Below, one piece after another: positions 41,226 through 49,524 of a stretch of DNA of 64,000 nucleotides. The notes below the pieces were generated by a model that did no database searches, had not been told where the DNA came from, and worked only from the letters and a program-made list of their open reading frames with translations. A program made the position numbers and the translations under genes. Position 1 is the stretch's first letter. Every line of letters starts with the position of its first letter. Where the stretch lies: NCBI GenBank assembly GCA_963741495.1, contig CAVUID010000012.1, positions 62,001 through 126,000 of the forward strand, given 5' to 3'. Source of the stretch: Sulfurimicrobium sp963741495. Its GTDB lineage: Bacteria; Pseudomonadota; Gammaproteobacteria; Burkholderiales; Sulfuricellaceae.

Positions 41226-43721
41226 TTATCCATGTGCATCAGAAGCGCGGGATTCAACCAGACGCAAGGCATTCAGCACCACCAGCAGCGAACTCGCCGA
41301 CATGCCGATACCCGCCATCCAGGGCGTAATATACCCCAGTGCAGCGAGCGGAATTGCCAGTATATTGTAGGCAAATGCCCAGGTCAGGTTCTGACGGATA
41401 ACGTGGCGGGTTCTGACAGCGACATCCAGTCCGGCATGCAAGTGAAGCAAACGCTCCGACAGCAGGATCATGTCAGCACTGGCGCGCGCCACCTGGGTGC
41501 CGCCTCCCATGGCGATGGAAATATCCGCAGCCGCGAGTACCGGCGCATCATTCACGCCATCGCCAACCATCGCCACCACGGCGCCCCCGGCTTGCAGTTC
41601 GCGCACATAATCCAGCTTGCCCTGAGGGGTCATGGCAGCCCGGACAGTTCCGATGCCCAGTTCATTTGCCACTTGCTGCGCCGCATCTTCCTGGTCGCCG
41701 GACAACAGCACCACCTCTTTCCCTCGCTGCCGCAGGCCTGAGACCAGCGCCGCTGCGTCAGGCCGCAGCCTATCGCCCAGAACGAACAGCGCCAGCCAGC
41801 CGGACTCGCCCGCAAGCGCCACCACAGTGGCACCGTTACGGTTCAATAAAGCGTCAGGCGGCACTGCCTCTCCACACAGCTCACCGGCAAACTTCATGCG
41901 GCCAAGGCGGTAGCGTTGCCCGCCAACAATCCCTTCCACCCCGCTTCCCGGCACATTCACCGTTTCGCCAGTTGACAATGTTTGGCCATCCACTTCCGTG
42001 GCTGCGGAAATTGCGCGGGCAATGGCATGTTCCGAGGCATGTTCCAGCTGAGCAGCAATCCGCAGACACTGCGCCCCGGAAAGCGCCCCGAGAGGAACCG
42101 TTTCCAGCAGGCTCATCTTGCCGAGGGTCAGGGTGCCGGTTTTGTCGAATACGAAATGTGTCGCCCGGGCCAGCGTTTCCAGCGCATGGCCTCGCGTCGT
42201 CAACAACCCCAGCCGGGTCAGGCTGCCGGTGGCAGCGGTGAGCGCTGCGGGCGTGGCCAGCGACAAGGCACAGGGGCAGCTCACGACCAGAACCGCTACC
42301 GTGATCCAGAATGCGCGCGCAGGCTCGATGAAGTACCAGATTGCACCCGTAAGCGCCGCAATCAGCAGCAATGCCAGCACGAACCATCCTGCCACCCGGT
42401 CGGCCAGCTGCGCCAGCGCAGGTTTCTCGGCCATGGCCCGGTCCAGCAAGCGCACAATCCCGGAAAGAACCGTATCCTGCCCCAGGCCATCGACACGCAT
42501 CACCAGCGAACTATCCACATTGACCGTGCCCGCGATCAGGCGTTCACCAACATCTTTGGCAACAGGCCTGCTTTCGCCGGTCAGCAGGGATTCATCTACC
42601 TGGCTTGCGCCCTGTTCCACCAGACCATCCGCCGGCACTGCCTCGCCGGGCCGGATCAGGACATGCTCACCCAGACTCAAAGCGCTCACCGCCACCAGTT
42701 CATCATTCCATGAATCGGGGTAGGCCACGAGGCGATTGGCCATCGCCGGTTGCAACTTGATCAGTCTCTCAGCCGCATCCGCGGCCTTGCGCCTTGCGCC
42801 CATTTCAAGAAAGCGGCCGGAGAGCAGGAAAAACACGAACATGCTGACGGAGTCGAAATACACCTCGCCTTCTCCAGTCAAGGTCGCATAAACGCTGGCA
42901 AGGAAGGCAGCACCGACACCCAGGGCCACCGGCACGTCCATGCCTGCCTGGCGCAATTTCAAATCACGCCAGGCTCCCAGGAAAAAAGGCCACGCAGAAT
43001 AAGCCACCACCGGCAATGTCAGCACCAGGCTCGCCCAGCGCATCATGCTCGCAATCCACGCAGGCATGCTGCCGTCACCCGTGGCCAGGTACATCGGTAC
43101 TGCATACATCATTACCTGCATCATGCCGATGCCGGCGATGAACAGGCGGCGCAGGGCTGCCTGGCGCTCCTTCTGGAAAAGCTGCTCCTGGCGCCCGGGA
43201 TCGAAGGGATGTGCGGTGTAGCCAATGGCCGCCACCGCATGGAGAATTTCAGATAGCTGGATACGCGTATTATCCCAGCGTACCCGGGCACGATGGGTTG
43301 AGTAGTTGACCTCGACCGACAACACCCCCGGCAAGCTGGAAATATGATGTTCGTTCAGCCAGACGCAGGCGGCACAAACAATGCCTTCCAGAATCAGCGA
43401 GGCTTCGCGCACTTCCCCCGCTTCCTGTCGAACGAAGCTCTGCTGCACTTCAGGCAAATCATAAAGCTTGGCCTGGCGCAGCCATTCCGGTACGACTTCT
43501 GAGGCATCCAGAGCTGCCGTGCCGGACTTGGCAGTGCGGTGGCGGTAGTAATCCGCCAACCCACCCTCCACGATTGCCCGGGCTACGGCCTGGCAACCCC
43601 GACAGCACATTTCACGCGAAATATGCTCAATTTCCACCGGGTAGTGGGTGTTTTGAGGAATGGGCTGACCGCAGTGAAAACATTCCCCGGCGGCACAGTC
43701 CGGTTTGGCTGGTGAATTCAT
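41226..43721 (-). CDS. ccoI: Copper-translocating P1B-type ATPase for cbb3 assembly
   Basis: 831 residues. The Cys-rich N-terminus (CFHCGQP and CCRGCQAVA) and a heavy-metal domain with IVCAACVWLNEHH are followed by eight membrane helices with the transport motif SCPCAL, DKTGTLT with phosphorylated Asp, and GDGVNDAPVLAAADISIAMG. It belongs to the CcoI/FixI subfamily that exports copper for the oxidase. It precedes ccoS and the ccoN operon, with its own FNR-type promoter. Confidence 0.95.
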   Translation of the reverse strand: MNSPAKPDCAAGECFHCGQPIPQNTHYPVEIEHISREMCCRGCQAVARAIVEGGLADYYRHRTAKSGTAALDASEVVPEWLRQAKLYDLPEVQQSFVRQEAGEVREASLILEGIVCAACVWLNEHHISSLPGVLSVEVNYSTHRARVRWDNTRIQLSEILHAVAAIGYTAHPFDPGRQEQLFQKERQAALRRLFIAGIGMMQVMMYAVPMYLATGDGSMPAWIASMMRWASLVLTLPVVAYSAWPFFLGAWRDLKLRQAGMDVPVALGVGAAFLASVYATLTGEGEVYFDSVSMFVFFLLSGRFLEMGARRKAADAAERLIKLQPAMANRLVAYPDSWNDELVAVSALSLGEHVLIRPGEAVPADGLVEQGASQVDESLLTGESRPVAKDVGERLIAGTVNVDSSLVMRVDGLGQDTVLSGIVRLLDRAMAEKPALAQLADRVAGWFVLALLLIAALTGAIWYFIEPARAFWITVAVLVVSCPCALSLATPAALTAATGSLTRLGLLTTRGHALETLARATHFVFDKTGTLTLGKMSLLETVPLGALSGAQCLRIAAQLEHASEHAIARAISAATEVDGQTLSTGETVNVPGSGVEGIVGGQRYRLGRMKFAGELCGEAVPPDALLNRNGATVVALAGESGWLALFVLGDRLRPDAAALVSGLRQRGKEVVLLSGDQEDAAQQVANELGIGTVRAAMTPQGKLDYVRELQAGGAVVAMVGDGVNDAPVLAAADISIAMGGGTQVARASADMILLSERLLHLHAGLDVAVRTRHVIRQNLTWAFAYNILAIPLAALGYITPWMAGIGMSASSLLVVLNALRLVESRASDAHG

Positions 43722-43732
43722 GAGGACAAAAT

Positions 43733-43774
43733 ATTGTAAGCGATCCGCCCCTCACAGTTTATGACCTGGGTCAA
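43733..43774 (-). promoter_or_regulatory. FNR-type promoter of ccoI
   Basis: On the minus strand TTGACCCAGGTCAT (43774-43761) is an FNR-like palindrome (7 of 10 consensus positions) with a -10 TACAAT at 43738-43733, again exactly 22 bases away. The predicted transcript would start within a few bases of the ccoI ATG, so translation may be leaderless or a second promoter exists. Confidence 0.6.
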
Positions 43775-43805
43775 ACTTGCAGATGGAAACCCAGCCCCTC
43801 CCTGC

Positions 43806-44621
43806 TTAAAGCCCGAACAGCCGTATCAAGGGCGCGTAATCATCCTTGCTGGTCGCGATAAACCCATCTTTGCGACTCATTTTTTCCAGCATGGCGCGGC
43901 CTTCCGGGGTATCAGGGGCGTCCAGCAAAGCCTGACGAATAAGCCGGGAATCCGCTTCGCCCAGGTCTTCACGCAGTGCGAAAGCAAAATGAGGGACTTC
44001 ATAGCTTTCCTCGATCACCCGAGAGCCTGGGTGTTCAGCTACCCAACTCTTGGCAAATCCGGCAGTAACCGCCACCACATCGACACGACCGATCAGCAAT
44101 GCATTAAGCGCAGAATCCTGAAAGCGCTGGTAAAAAATCTCGGAAAAATGACTTTCCGGGGTGATCCGCGAAAACCGCAGCTTGGCCAGCGCCAGATTGG
44201 CTGCCAAGCTATCCTTATCCGGCAGCCCCAGGCGCTTTCCCTTGGTATCGCTCAGGCTTTTGATACCGCTGGACTCCATCGCCACGAATGCCGCCTTGAG
44301 CTTGCCCGGATAACGGGCAACCGGCACATAGTTGGCACTTTTCATGGCCTGGGCAATCACCTGGGGCGGCCCAAGAAAGATATCAAAAGCATCTTTTTTC
44401 AGGCGCCGCTCCGAGGCAGATAAACTCTGGCTCACTTCGAGCCTGACCTGGCGCTTCAGCACTACACCCAGGTAATCCGCCAGCGGCTTGTACTTGTCGG
44501 CAAGATCACGCTGCTCATCCCGGGCAGGAACCCCGGTATTGACCCCGAACAGCAGACGCTCAGTTGCGCCAGCAGGCATGGCCAGCAGCATGGCCAGCAG
44601 TGTTATCAGGTATTTCATCAT
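43806..44621 (-). CDS. PhnD/SsuA-type periplasmic binding protein
   Basis: 271 residues. Signal peptide 1-20 (AMPAGATE), then a type 2 binding fold with FGVNTGVPARDEQRDLADKYKPLADYLG and IFLGPPQVIAQAMKSANYVPVARY, typical of the phosphonate/phosphite-type family. No permease or ATPase is adjacent, so it may be an orphan sensor or transport subunit. AGGAG precedes two possible ATGs (44621 and 44618). It lies downstream of the rhodanese genes but beyond their terminator. Ligand unknown. Confidence 0.78.
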   Translation of the reverse strand: MMKYLITLLAMLLAMPAGATERLLFGVNTGVPARDEQRDLADKYKPLADYLGVVLKRQVRLEVSQSLSASERRLKKDAFDIFLGPPQVIAQAMKSANYVPVARYPGKLKAAFVAMESSGIKSLSDTKGKRLGLPDKDSLAANLALAKLRFSRITPESHFSEIFYQRFQDSALNALLIGRVDVVAVTAGFAKSWVAEHPGSRVIEESYEVPHFAFALREDLGEADSRLIRQALLDAPDTPEGRAMLEKMSRKDGFIATSKDDYAPLIRLFGL

Positions 44622-44654
44622 GACTCTCCTCATCCGAAGATCAAATCAGGGGGT

Positions 44655-44680
44655 AAAAAAAGGGCAGCTTACGCTGCCCT
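44655..44680 (-). terminator. Terminator of the rhodanese gene cluster
   Basis: GGGCAGC/GCTGCCC stem (44662-44679) followed on the minus strand by seven T, 27 bases after the first rhodanese stop. Confidence 0.8.
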
Positions 44681-44706
44681 TGCAAGAGACACCAGCATTC
44701 GAGTAA

Positions 44707-45390
44707 TTACTTGACCGTGGTCAACCCGAGTGTTTCCCACTCCTGCATACCACCGCGATACCACACCAGTTTGTGTGCGGGGTAACCAATCTTGAGCAAG
44801 CCCTTGATATTGGTTGGGGACTGGCCGCACCAATGGCCATTACAGAACATCACCAAAGTCTTTGCGTTGGAAAAATCCCAGAAACCATCCTGCTGCTTGG
44901 CACCGAGTTGTTTCTCAAGAATTTCCTGCACGGTGATCGGGTCGGATTTGCCGATATTCAGTTTATCCCATGGAATGTTCACTGCACCGGGGATGGTCCC
45001 CTTGGCAGCCCAGTCCGGGGTACGCGAATCGATCACCATGATGGTTTTGTCGCCGGCACTGACCTTTTGCAGGTATTGCAACATCTCCAGTTCACCGATC
45101 GTCTTCACACCGGCAGCCAACTCTCCTGGCTGGATACAGAACGGCGGGCATTTGCGTGAAGTTTTCCCGAATGCAGGATTGATATTGTTGTCCTGATTCT
45201 GGTTACGCATAATGGTTACAGTCTTGCCATTATGCATCACGTCCACAGACGGCATGTCCGCGGCGATACCAACTTCAAGCGCCTTTCCTGACGCCGCCGT
45301 ATTGCCACCGGTAGAAGCACAGCCTGACATGCCAAGTGCTACAACCAGACCCAAAGTAATCCCAGAAATCTTGAGCAGATTCTTCTTCAT
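44707..45390 (-). CDS. Rhodanese-like lipoprotein
   Basis: 227 residues. A lipobox (LGMSGC) gives a lipid-anchored envelope protein. The body contains a conserved CPPFC pair (~80-84) and a rhodanese domain: DSRTPDWAAKGTIPGAVNIPW and a loop MFCNGHWCGQSPTN with two Cys, longer than the usual CxxGxR loop. It is about 80% alike to the next gene, a tandem duplicate. It probably transfers or binds sulfane sulfur at the periplasmic face near Sqr; activity is not proven. Confidence 0.85.
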   Translation of the reverse strand: MKKNLLKISGITLGLVVALGMSGCASTGGNTAASGKALEVGIAADMPSVDVMHNGKTVTIMRNQNQDNNINPAFGKTSRKCPPFCIQPGELAAGVKTIGELEMLQYLQKVSAGDKTIMVIDSRTPDWAAKGTIPGAVNIPWDKLNIGKSDPITVQEILEKQLGAKQQDGFWDFSNAKTLVMFCNGHWCGQSPTNIKGLLKIGYPAHKLVWYRGGMQEWETLGLTTVK

Positions 45391-45427
45391 AAATGTGTTC
45401 CTCCGTTATTTTTGGTGATGGACTGGC

Positions 45428-46075
45428 TTAAGGCTTGACGGTGGTCAGGCCCAGCATTTCCCAGTCCTGCATGCCGCCACGGTACCATTTGATCTTCTCG
45501 GCAGGATAGCCAATCTTGAGCAACCCCTTGATATTGGTGGGCGACTGGCCACACCAGGATCCGTTGCAGAACATCACCAGCGTCTTGGCATTGCCAAAAT
45601 TCCAGAAACCTTCAGCCTGCTTAGCGCCCAACTGCTTCTCAAGAATTTCCTGAACGGTAATCGGATCGGATTTGCCGATATTCAGTTTATCCCAAGGAAT
45701 ATTCACTGCACCGGGAATGGTGCCCTTGGCAACCCAGTCGGGGGTGCGCGAATCAATCACCATGATGGTTTTGTCGCCATCACTCATTTTCTTCAGGTAG
45801 TGCATCATTTCCAACTCACCAATAGTATCCACGCCCGGCGCCAGTTCACCTGGCTGGATGCAAAACGGCGGGCATTTGCGCGATGTCTTGCCAAAAGCCG
45901 GATTGATGTTGTTATCCTGATTCTGGTTGCGCTGGATTGCCACCTTCTGGCCGTTATGCATGACCTCCACCGACGGCATGTCAGTCGTGATATTCACGTC
46001 CAGCGCCAACGACACGCCAGGCAACATGAAGCTGGCCAGCAAAGCAGTCGAAGCAAGCAGTTTATTAACAGTCAT
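45428..46075 (-). CDS. Periplasmic rhodanese-like protein
   Basis: 215 residues, paralogue of the preceding gene but with a normal signal peptide (LPGVSLALDV) instead of a lipobox. The CPPFC and MFCNGSWCGQSPTN motifs are kept. ATG 46075 is preferred because AGGAGG then has a 7-base spacing; ATG 46081 would leave 1 base. It starts 46 bases after the small Lys/Glu-rich gene and probably shares its transcript. Confidence 0.85.
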   Translation of the reverse strand: MTVNKLLASTALLASFMLPGVSLALDVNITTDMPSVEVMHNGQKVAIQRNQNQDNNINPAFGKTSRKCPPFCIQPGELAPGVDTIGELEMMHYLKKMSDGDKTIMVIDSRTPDWVAKGTIPGAVNIPWDKLNIGKSDPITVQEILEKQLGAKQAEGFWNFGNAKTLVMFCNGSWCGQSPTNIKGLLKIGYPAEKIKWYRGGMQDWEMLGLTTVKP

Positions 46076-46121
46076 TTCCATCCTCCTATTGGTTTTAATG
46101 CAAGGTACAACTTTTTATGAT

Positions 46122-46328
46122 TTAACTGCACTCAGGTTCAGCAGCACCGCCACCTCCGCCCTTCTTCTCTTCTTTCTTTTCACCAGACTCTCCGGCTTTG
46201 CCATCTTTTTTATCGCCGGTAGCTTTCTGTTCTTTCTTCTGGTCAGCAGGCGCTTCGTCCGCCGCATGCACTATCGGCATTGCGAAGATGCCCAAAGCCA
46301 AAAATATAATAGTCAGAATTTTTTTCAT
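46122..46328 (-). CDS. Small exported Lys/Glu/Gly-rich protein
   Basis: 68 residues: signal peptide 1-22 (FAMPIVHA-AD), then a low-complexity, highly charged segment (KKEQKATGDKKDG, then KKEEKKGGGGGAAEPECS). The single Cys is the second-last residue. No fold is expected. It lies between sqr and the rhodaneses on the same strand, so a role as a carrier peptide with a terminal thiol is conceivable but is inference only. Confidence 0.68.
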   Translation of the reverse strand: MKKILTIIFLALGIFAMPIVHAADEAPADQKKEQKATGDKKDGKAGESGEKKEEKKGGGGGAAEPECS

Positions 46329-46455
46329 TCCATGCTCCTTTGGTTGTCAATCATTAATCTTTATTAATCACGACAGCTAGCTCCAGATTCTACCTGTCAA
46401 ACTCGTGCACGCAATGGTACATACATACCATAAAGCGCTTAATTTGCCATATTAA

Positions 46456-47730
46456 TTACTTGTCTTTCAGCTTTTTGATACCCAGAGCGCCAAGCACATA
46501 TTTTTCGTAAAGCGGCTCTGTTGTGCCTTTCTTCATCTTGCGAATAAAGTACTTCTCGAAAGCAATCTTGGCCAGATGAACCCATTTTCCTTCCTTGAAC
46601 CAGTTCACATTGCGTGGTGGAATCTGCGGCAGCGCCACAAAAGCAGCACCAGTATCGCCAAAATCAGCCAGGCAGATAGCGTTCCAGGTAGCCTTCTGGT
46701 CCGGTTCCTTGCCATCGAGCACAGCACGGATATTGTGTGCTGCCGCCGTTACCATGGTCTCGATCATATAGCCCGTCTTGGGCGCGCCGGTTGGCACGGG
46801 GGTGACTTCCACTGGCGGAATCGCCACGCACACGCCCACCGAATAGATATTCTGGTATTTCGGGTTGCGCTGATAGGGGTCGATCAGAATAAAGCCGCGC
46901 GGATTGGTCAGGCCTTCGATTCCAAACACAGCGTCAACCCCCTTGAAGGCTGGCAGCATCATGCCGTATTTGAACGGCAATTCATGCTCCTTCTTGACGT
47001 TGCCCGCGTCATCATGCTCAGCCACAAACATCTTGCCGGCTTCGACCTTTGTCACCTTGGCGTTAGTGATCCACTTGACGTGGCGATCGCGCATGGCGGA
47101 TTCCATCAAACCTTTTGAGTCGCCCACACCGCCCAGGCCAAGGTGGCCGATATAAGGTTCGGCAGTAATGAAAGTCATGGGCACCTTGTCGCGAATTCGA
47201 CGACGGCGCAAATCTGTATCCATGATAAAAGCAAATTCATAAGCCGGGCCGTAGCAGGATGCGCCCTGAGCCGCGCCCACCACGATTGGGCCGGGGTCCC
47301 TGACGAATTGATCCCATGCTTCTCCTGCCTTGACCGCATGATCTACGTGGCAAATAGATTGCGTGTGCCCCTCTGGACCCAGGCCTTCGATTTCATCAAA
47401 CGCCAGCTTGGGGCCAGTGGCTATAACCAGAAAATCGTAATCAACCATCTTTCCATCGGCCAATTCCACCTGATTTTTCTCAGGATGAACCCTTTTGGCT
47501 GCAGTAGGGACAAAGGCAATATTTTTGCGCTCGAAATAGGGACTAATCGGGAACTGAATATCCTCTCGCGTACGCCAGTTAACAGCGACCCATGGATTGG
47601 ATGGCACAAAGTGGAAGCTGTCGGTGTTGGAAATGACTGTCAGTTTGTCTTCCGGCCGCAACTGCTCACGCATTTCATAAGCCATCGGCATGCCACCGAT
47701 ACCCGCGCCCATAATTACGATATGTGCCAT
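46456..47730 (-). CDS. sqr: Sulfide:quinone oxidoreductase
   Basis: A 424-residue flavoprotein of the disulfide-oxidoreductase-like family. FAD motif MAHIVIMGAGIGGMPMAYEM. The three Cys of the A. ferrooxidans enzyme (128, 160, 356) correspond to C127 (QSICHVDH), C159 (GASCYGPAYEF) and C353 (WNAICLADFGD). The C-terminal amphipathic membrane-binding helices are AFEKYFIRKMKKG and LGALGIKKLK. It oxidises sulfide to polysulfide and reduces quinone at the membrane. ATG 47730 follows GGAGAG. A sigma-54 promoter and operator lie upstream. Confidence 0.93.
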   Translation of the reverse strand: MAHIVIMGAGIGGMPMAYEMREQLRPEDKLTVISNTDSFHFVPSNPWVAVNWRTREDIQFPISPYFERKNIAFVPTAAKRVHPEKNQVELADGKMVDYDFLVIATGPKLAFDEIEGLGPEGHTQSICHVDHAVKAGEAWDQFVRDPGPIVVGAAQGASCYGPAYEFAFIMDTDLRRRRIRDKVPMTFITAEPYIGHLGLGGVGDSKGLMESAMRDRHVKWITNAKVTKVEAGKMFVAEHDDAGNVKKEHELPFKYGMMLPAFKGVDAVFGIEGLTNPRGFILIDPYQRNPKYQNIYSVGVCVAIPPVEVTPVPTGAPKTGYMIETMVTAAAHNIRAVLDGKEPDQKATWNAICLADFGDTGAAFVALPQIPPRNVNWFKEGKWVHLAKIAFEKYFIRKMKKGTTEPLYEKYVLGALGIKKLKDK

Positions 47731-47785
47731 TTGATTACTCTCCATTTGATTAGTGCTAACAGACAAGAAACATTCCACGATGTAA

Positions 47786-47801
47786 AGCAATCAACATGCC
47801 A
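47786..47801 (-). promoter_or_regulatory. Sigma-54 promoter of sqr
   Basis: On the minus strand TGGCATGTTGATTGCT is a full match to the -24/-12 consensus TGGCAYRN4TTGCW. Transcription would start near 47775, about 45 bases before the sqr ATG. The region 47731-48051 otherwise holds only this promoter, two operators and the regulator's own promoter. Confidence 0.85.
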
Positions 47802-47856
47802 GTCATATAACCATATGTATATATTGCATTTATATATAAAAACCCGCCCATAACGC

Positions 47857-47891
47857 TACTGGTGTCATGTCATTCTGACATGACACCAGTA
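47857..47891. promoter_or_regulatory. Upstream activator site for sqr
   Basis: A perfect palindrome with 16-bp arms and a 3-base centre, containing TGTCATGTCA and TGACATGACA. Its centre (47874) is about 100 bases upstream of the predicted sigma-54 start, the usual place for an enhancer-binding protein site. A near-identical pair occurs at 48035-48057. Confidence 0.85.
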
Positions 47892-48007
47892 ACTCCTTGT
47901 TTAATATTGGCTCCACTGTACAAATGCACGTACAGCACAAAAATACGGTAACGATATATGACAGCAATACACTGTTTTATATAGAAAATGAATTTAAACG
48001 ATCAATA

Positions 48008-48035
48008 TTGCGACACATGAAGTTTATCGTATACT
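48008..48035 (+). promoter_or_regulatory. Sigma-70 promoter of the sigma-54 regulator
   Basis: TTGCGA (48008-48013), 16-bp spacer, TATACT (48030-48035). The operator pair follows directly, so binding there should block this promoter. Confidence 0.5.
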
Positions 48036-48057
48036 GTCATGACACAATGACATGACA
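48035..48057 (+). promoter_or_regulatory. Second copy of the operator, over the regulator's start
   Basis: TGTCATGACA and TGACATGACA separated by 3 bases, the same layout as the sqr upstream site with one mismatch. It overlaps the -10 and start codon region, consistent with autorepression. Confidence 0.78.
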
Positions 48058-49410
48058 AACCTCATGAACAACGTCCCAGTCCAGCTACAATCCCTGATCG
48101 ACGCCCAGGAAAACCCCTTCGTCCTGATCGACCAAAATTACCGCATTGTCGCCGCAAACCGGGCCTACCGAGCGCGCTACGGCACCGGCGACAAGCCTGT
48201 AGTGGGGCATACCTGTCACGAGATATCGCATCACTCTTCCACACCCTGCCACCTTAATGGAGAAGCCTGCCCGCACCAGCAAGTGTTCGCTACAGGCGAA
48301 GGACAGCAGGTGCTGCACACTCACTACGACCACCACAACCGGCCTGAACACGTGCGCATTCAAGGCCACCCGATACACGGCCTGAACGGCGAACTCTACC
48401 TGGGAGAAGCAATCTACCCCTTTGCCCCATCCACGGCACTGGACTGCAACGAAATGCGCATGATCGGAAAATCCCCAGCCTTTCTTGCCTGTGTTGACAA
48501 CCTGACCCGCGTAGCCGAGTCGGAAGCATCAATCCTGCTTTACGGTGAAAGCGGTGTCGGCAAGGAACTGGCCGCCCAATACGTTCACCGCCGCTCCAAC
48601 AGGGACGGCAAGCCGTTTATAGCCGTGGATTGCGCATCCATCGCCGAATCTGTATTTGAAAGCGAGCTCTTCGGCCATGAACGGGGCGCCTTTACCGGAA
48701 GCGTGGGCCGCAAACTCGGATTGTTCGAGCTGGCTGATGGCGGGACACTGTTTCTTGATGAAATTGGCGAAATCCCGCTCTCGATGCAGGCAAAATTGCT
48801 GCGCGTTCTTGAAAGCGGAGAATACCGACGCGTCGGCGGGACCGAAACCCTGCGCGCCGATGTGCGCATTGTCAGCGCCACCAATCGGGATCTGCTGGAC
48901 ATGGTCGACCAGGGGCAATTCCGGCTCGACCTCTACTATCGGATCGCGGGAATAGACGTAACGCTACCCGCCCTGAGGGAAAGACGCAGTGACATCCCCC
49001 CTCTTGCCAAAGCCCTGCTGTCGAACATGAACGGCGGCAGAAACTATCATCTTCGCGACGACGCAGCGGCGCGCCTGCTGGAATATGACTACCCCGGCAA
49101 TGTCAGGGAACTTCGAAATATTTTGCAAAAAGCCCTGATTTTGAGCGATAACGGGCTGATTACGGCCGACAACATTCGCTTTGACACAAGCGGGCAGTGG
49201 ACCACCGGAGCCTCACCCAAGCCATCAAGCGTCCGACCGCACAGCGGAAGCGCGCTCACCCGGTTAGCATCGATCTCCGAGCTGGAATCGGACCATATAA
49301 CAAGGCTGCTGGAGCAATATCAAGGCCATCGGCGCAAGGTGGCGGAAATTCTGGGGATTAGCGAACGAACACTGTACAGAAAGCTGATTCGCTACGGGCT
49401 GCGGAATTGA
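48052..49410 (+). CDS. fisR: FisR-like sigma-54-dependent activator
   Basis: 452 residues. An N-terminal PAS-like domain carries three Cys at C55, C66 and C73, spacing 11 and 7, the same as C53/C64/C71 of Cupriavidus FisR, which reacts with sulfane sulfur. The AAA+ domain has Walker A GESGVGKE, the sigma-54-contact motif GAFTGS, and FLDEIGEI. The C-terminal Fis-type HTH is HRRKVAEILGISERTLYRKLIRYG. Divergent from sqr, it should activate the sigma-54 promoter when polysulfide accumulates. ATG 48064 is an alternative start four codons in; neither start has a clear ribosome site. Confidence 0.9.
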   Translation: MTNLMNNVPVQLQSLIDAQENPFVLIDQNYRIVAANRAYRARYGTGDKPVVGHTCHEISHHSSTPCHLNGEACPHQQVFATGEGQQVLHTHYDHHNRPEHVRIQGHPIHGLNGELYLGEAIYPFAPSTALDCNEMRMIGKSPAFLACVDNLTRVAESEASILLYGESGVGKELAAQYVHRRSNRDGKPFIAVDCASIAESVFESELFGHERGAFTGSVGRKLGLFELADGGTLFLDEIGEIPLSMQAKLLRVLESGEYRRVGGTETLRADVRIVSATNRDLLDMVDQGQFRLDLYYRIAGIDVTLPALRERRSDIPPLAKALLSNMNGGRNYHLRDDAAARLLEYDYPGNVRELRNILQKALILSDNGLITADNIRFDTSGQWTTGASPKPSSVRPHSGSALTRLASISELESDHITRLLEQYQGHRRKVAEILGISERTLYRKLIRYGLRN

Positions 49411-49431
49411 ACCCATGGAAAAACACCAGAC

Positions 49432-49508
49432 TGGTCGGGGTGAGAGGATTCGAACCTCCGGCCTCTACGTCCCGAACGTAGCGCTCTACCAGGCTAAGCT
49501 ACACCCCG
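49432..49508 (-). tRNA. tRNA-Pro (CGG)
   Basis: A 77-base cloverleaf with encoded CCA. The acceptor CGGGGTG pairs with CACCCCG, the anticodon stem CTACG/CGTAG flanks the loop TTCGGGA with anticodon CGG, and the T-loop is GTTCGAATC. Confidence 0.95.
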
Positions 49509-49524
49509 AAATGGCAGTGTTACG

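Noticed and set aside
46413..46430. Small inverted repeat ATGGTA/TACCAT between sqr and the small peptide gene, as a terminator
   Set aside because: A 6-bp AT-rich stem without a T run is too weak, so the genes may still be co-transcribed.
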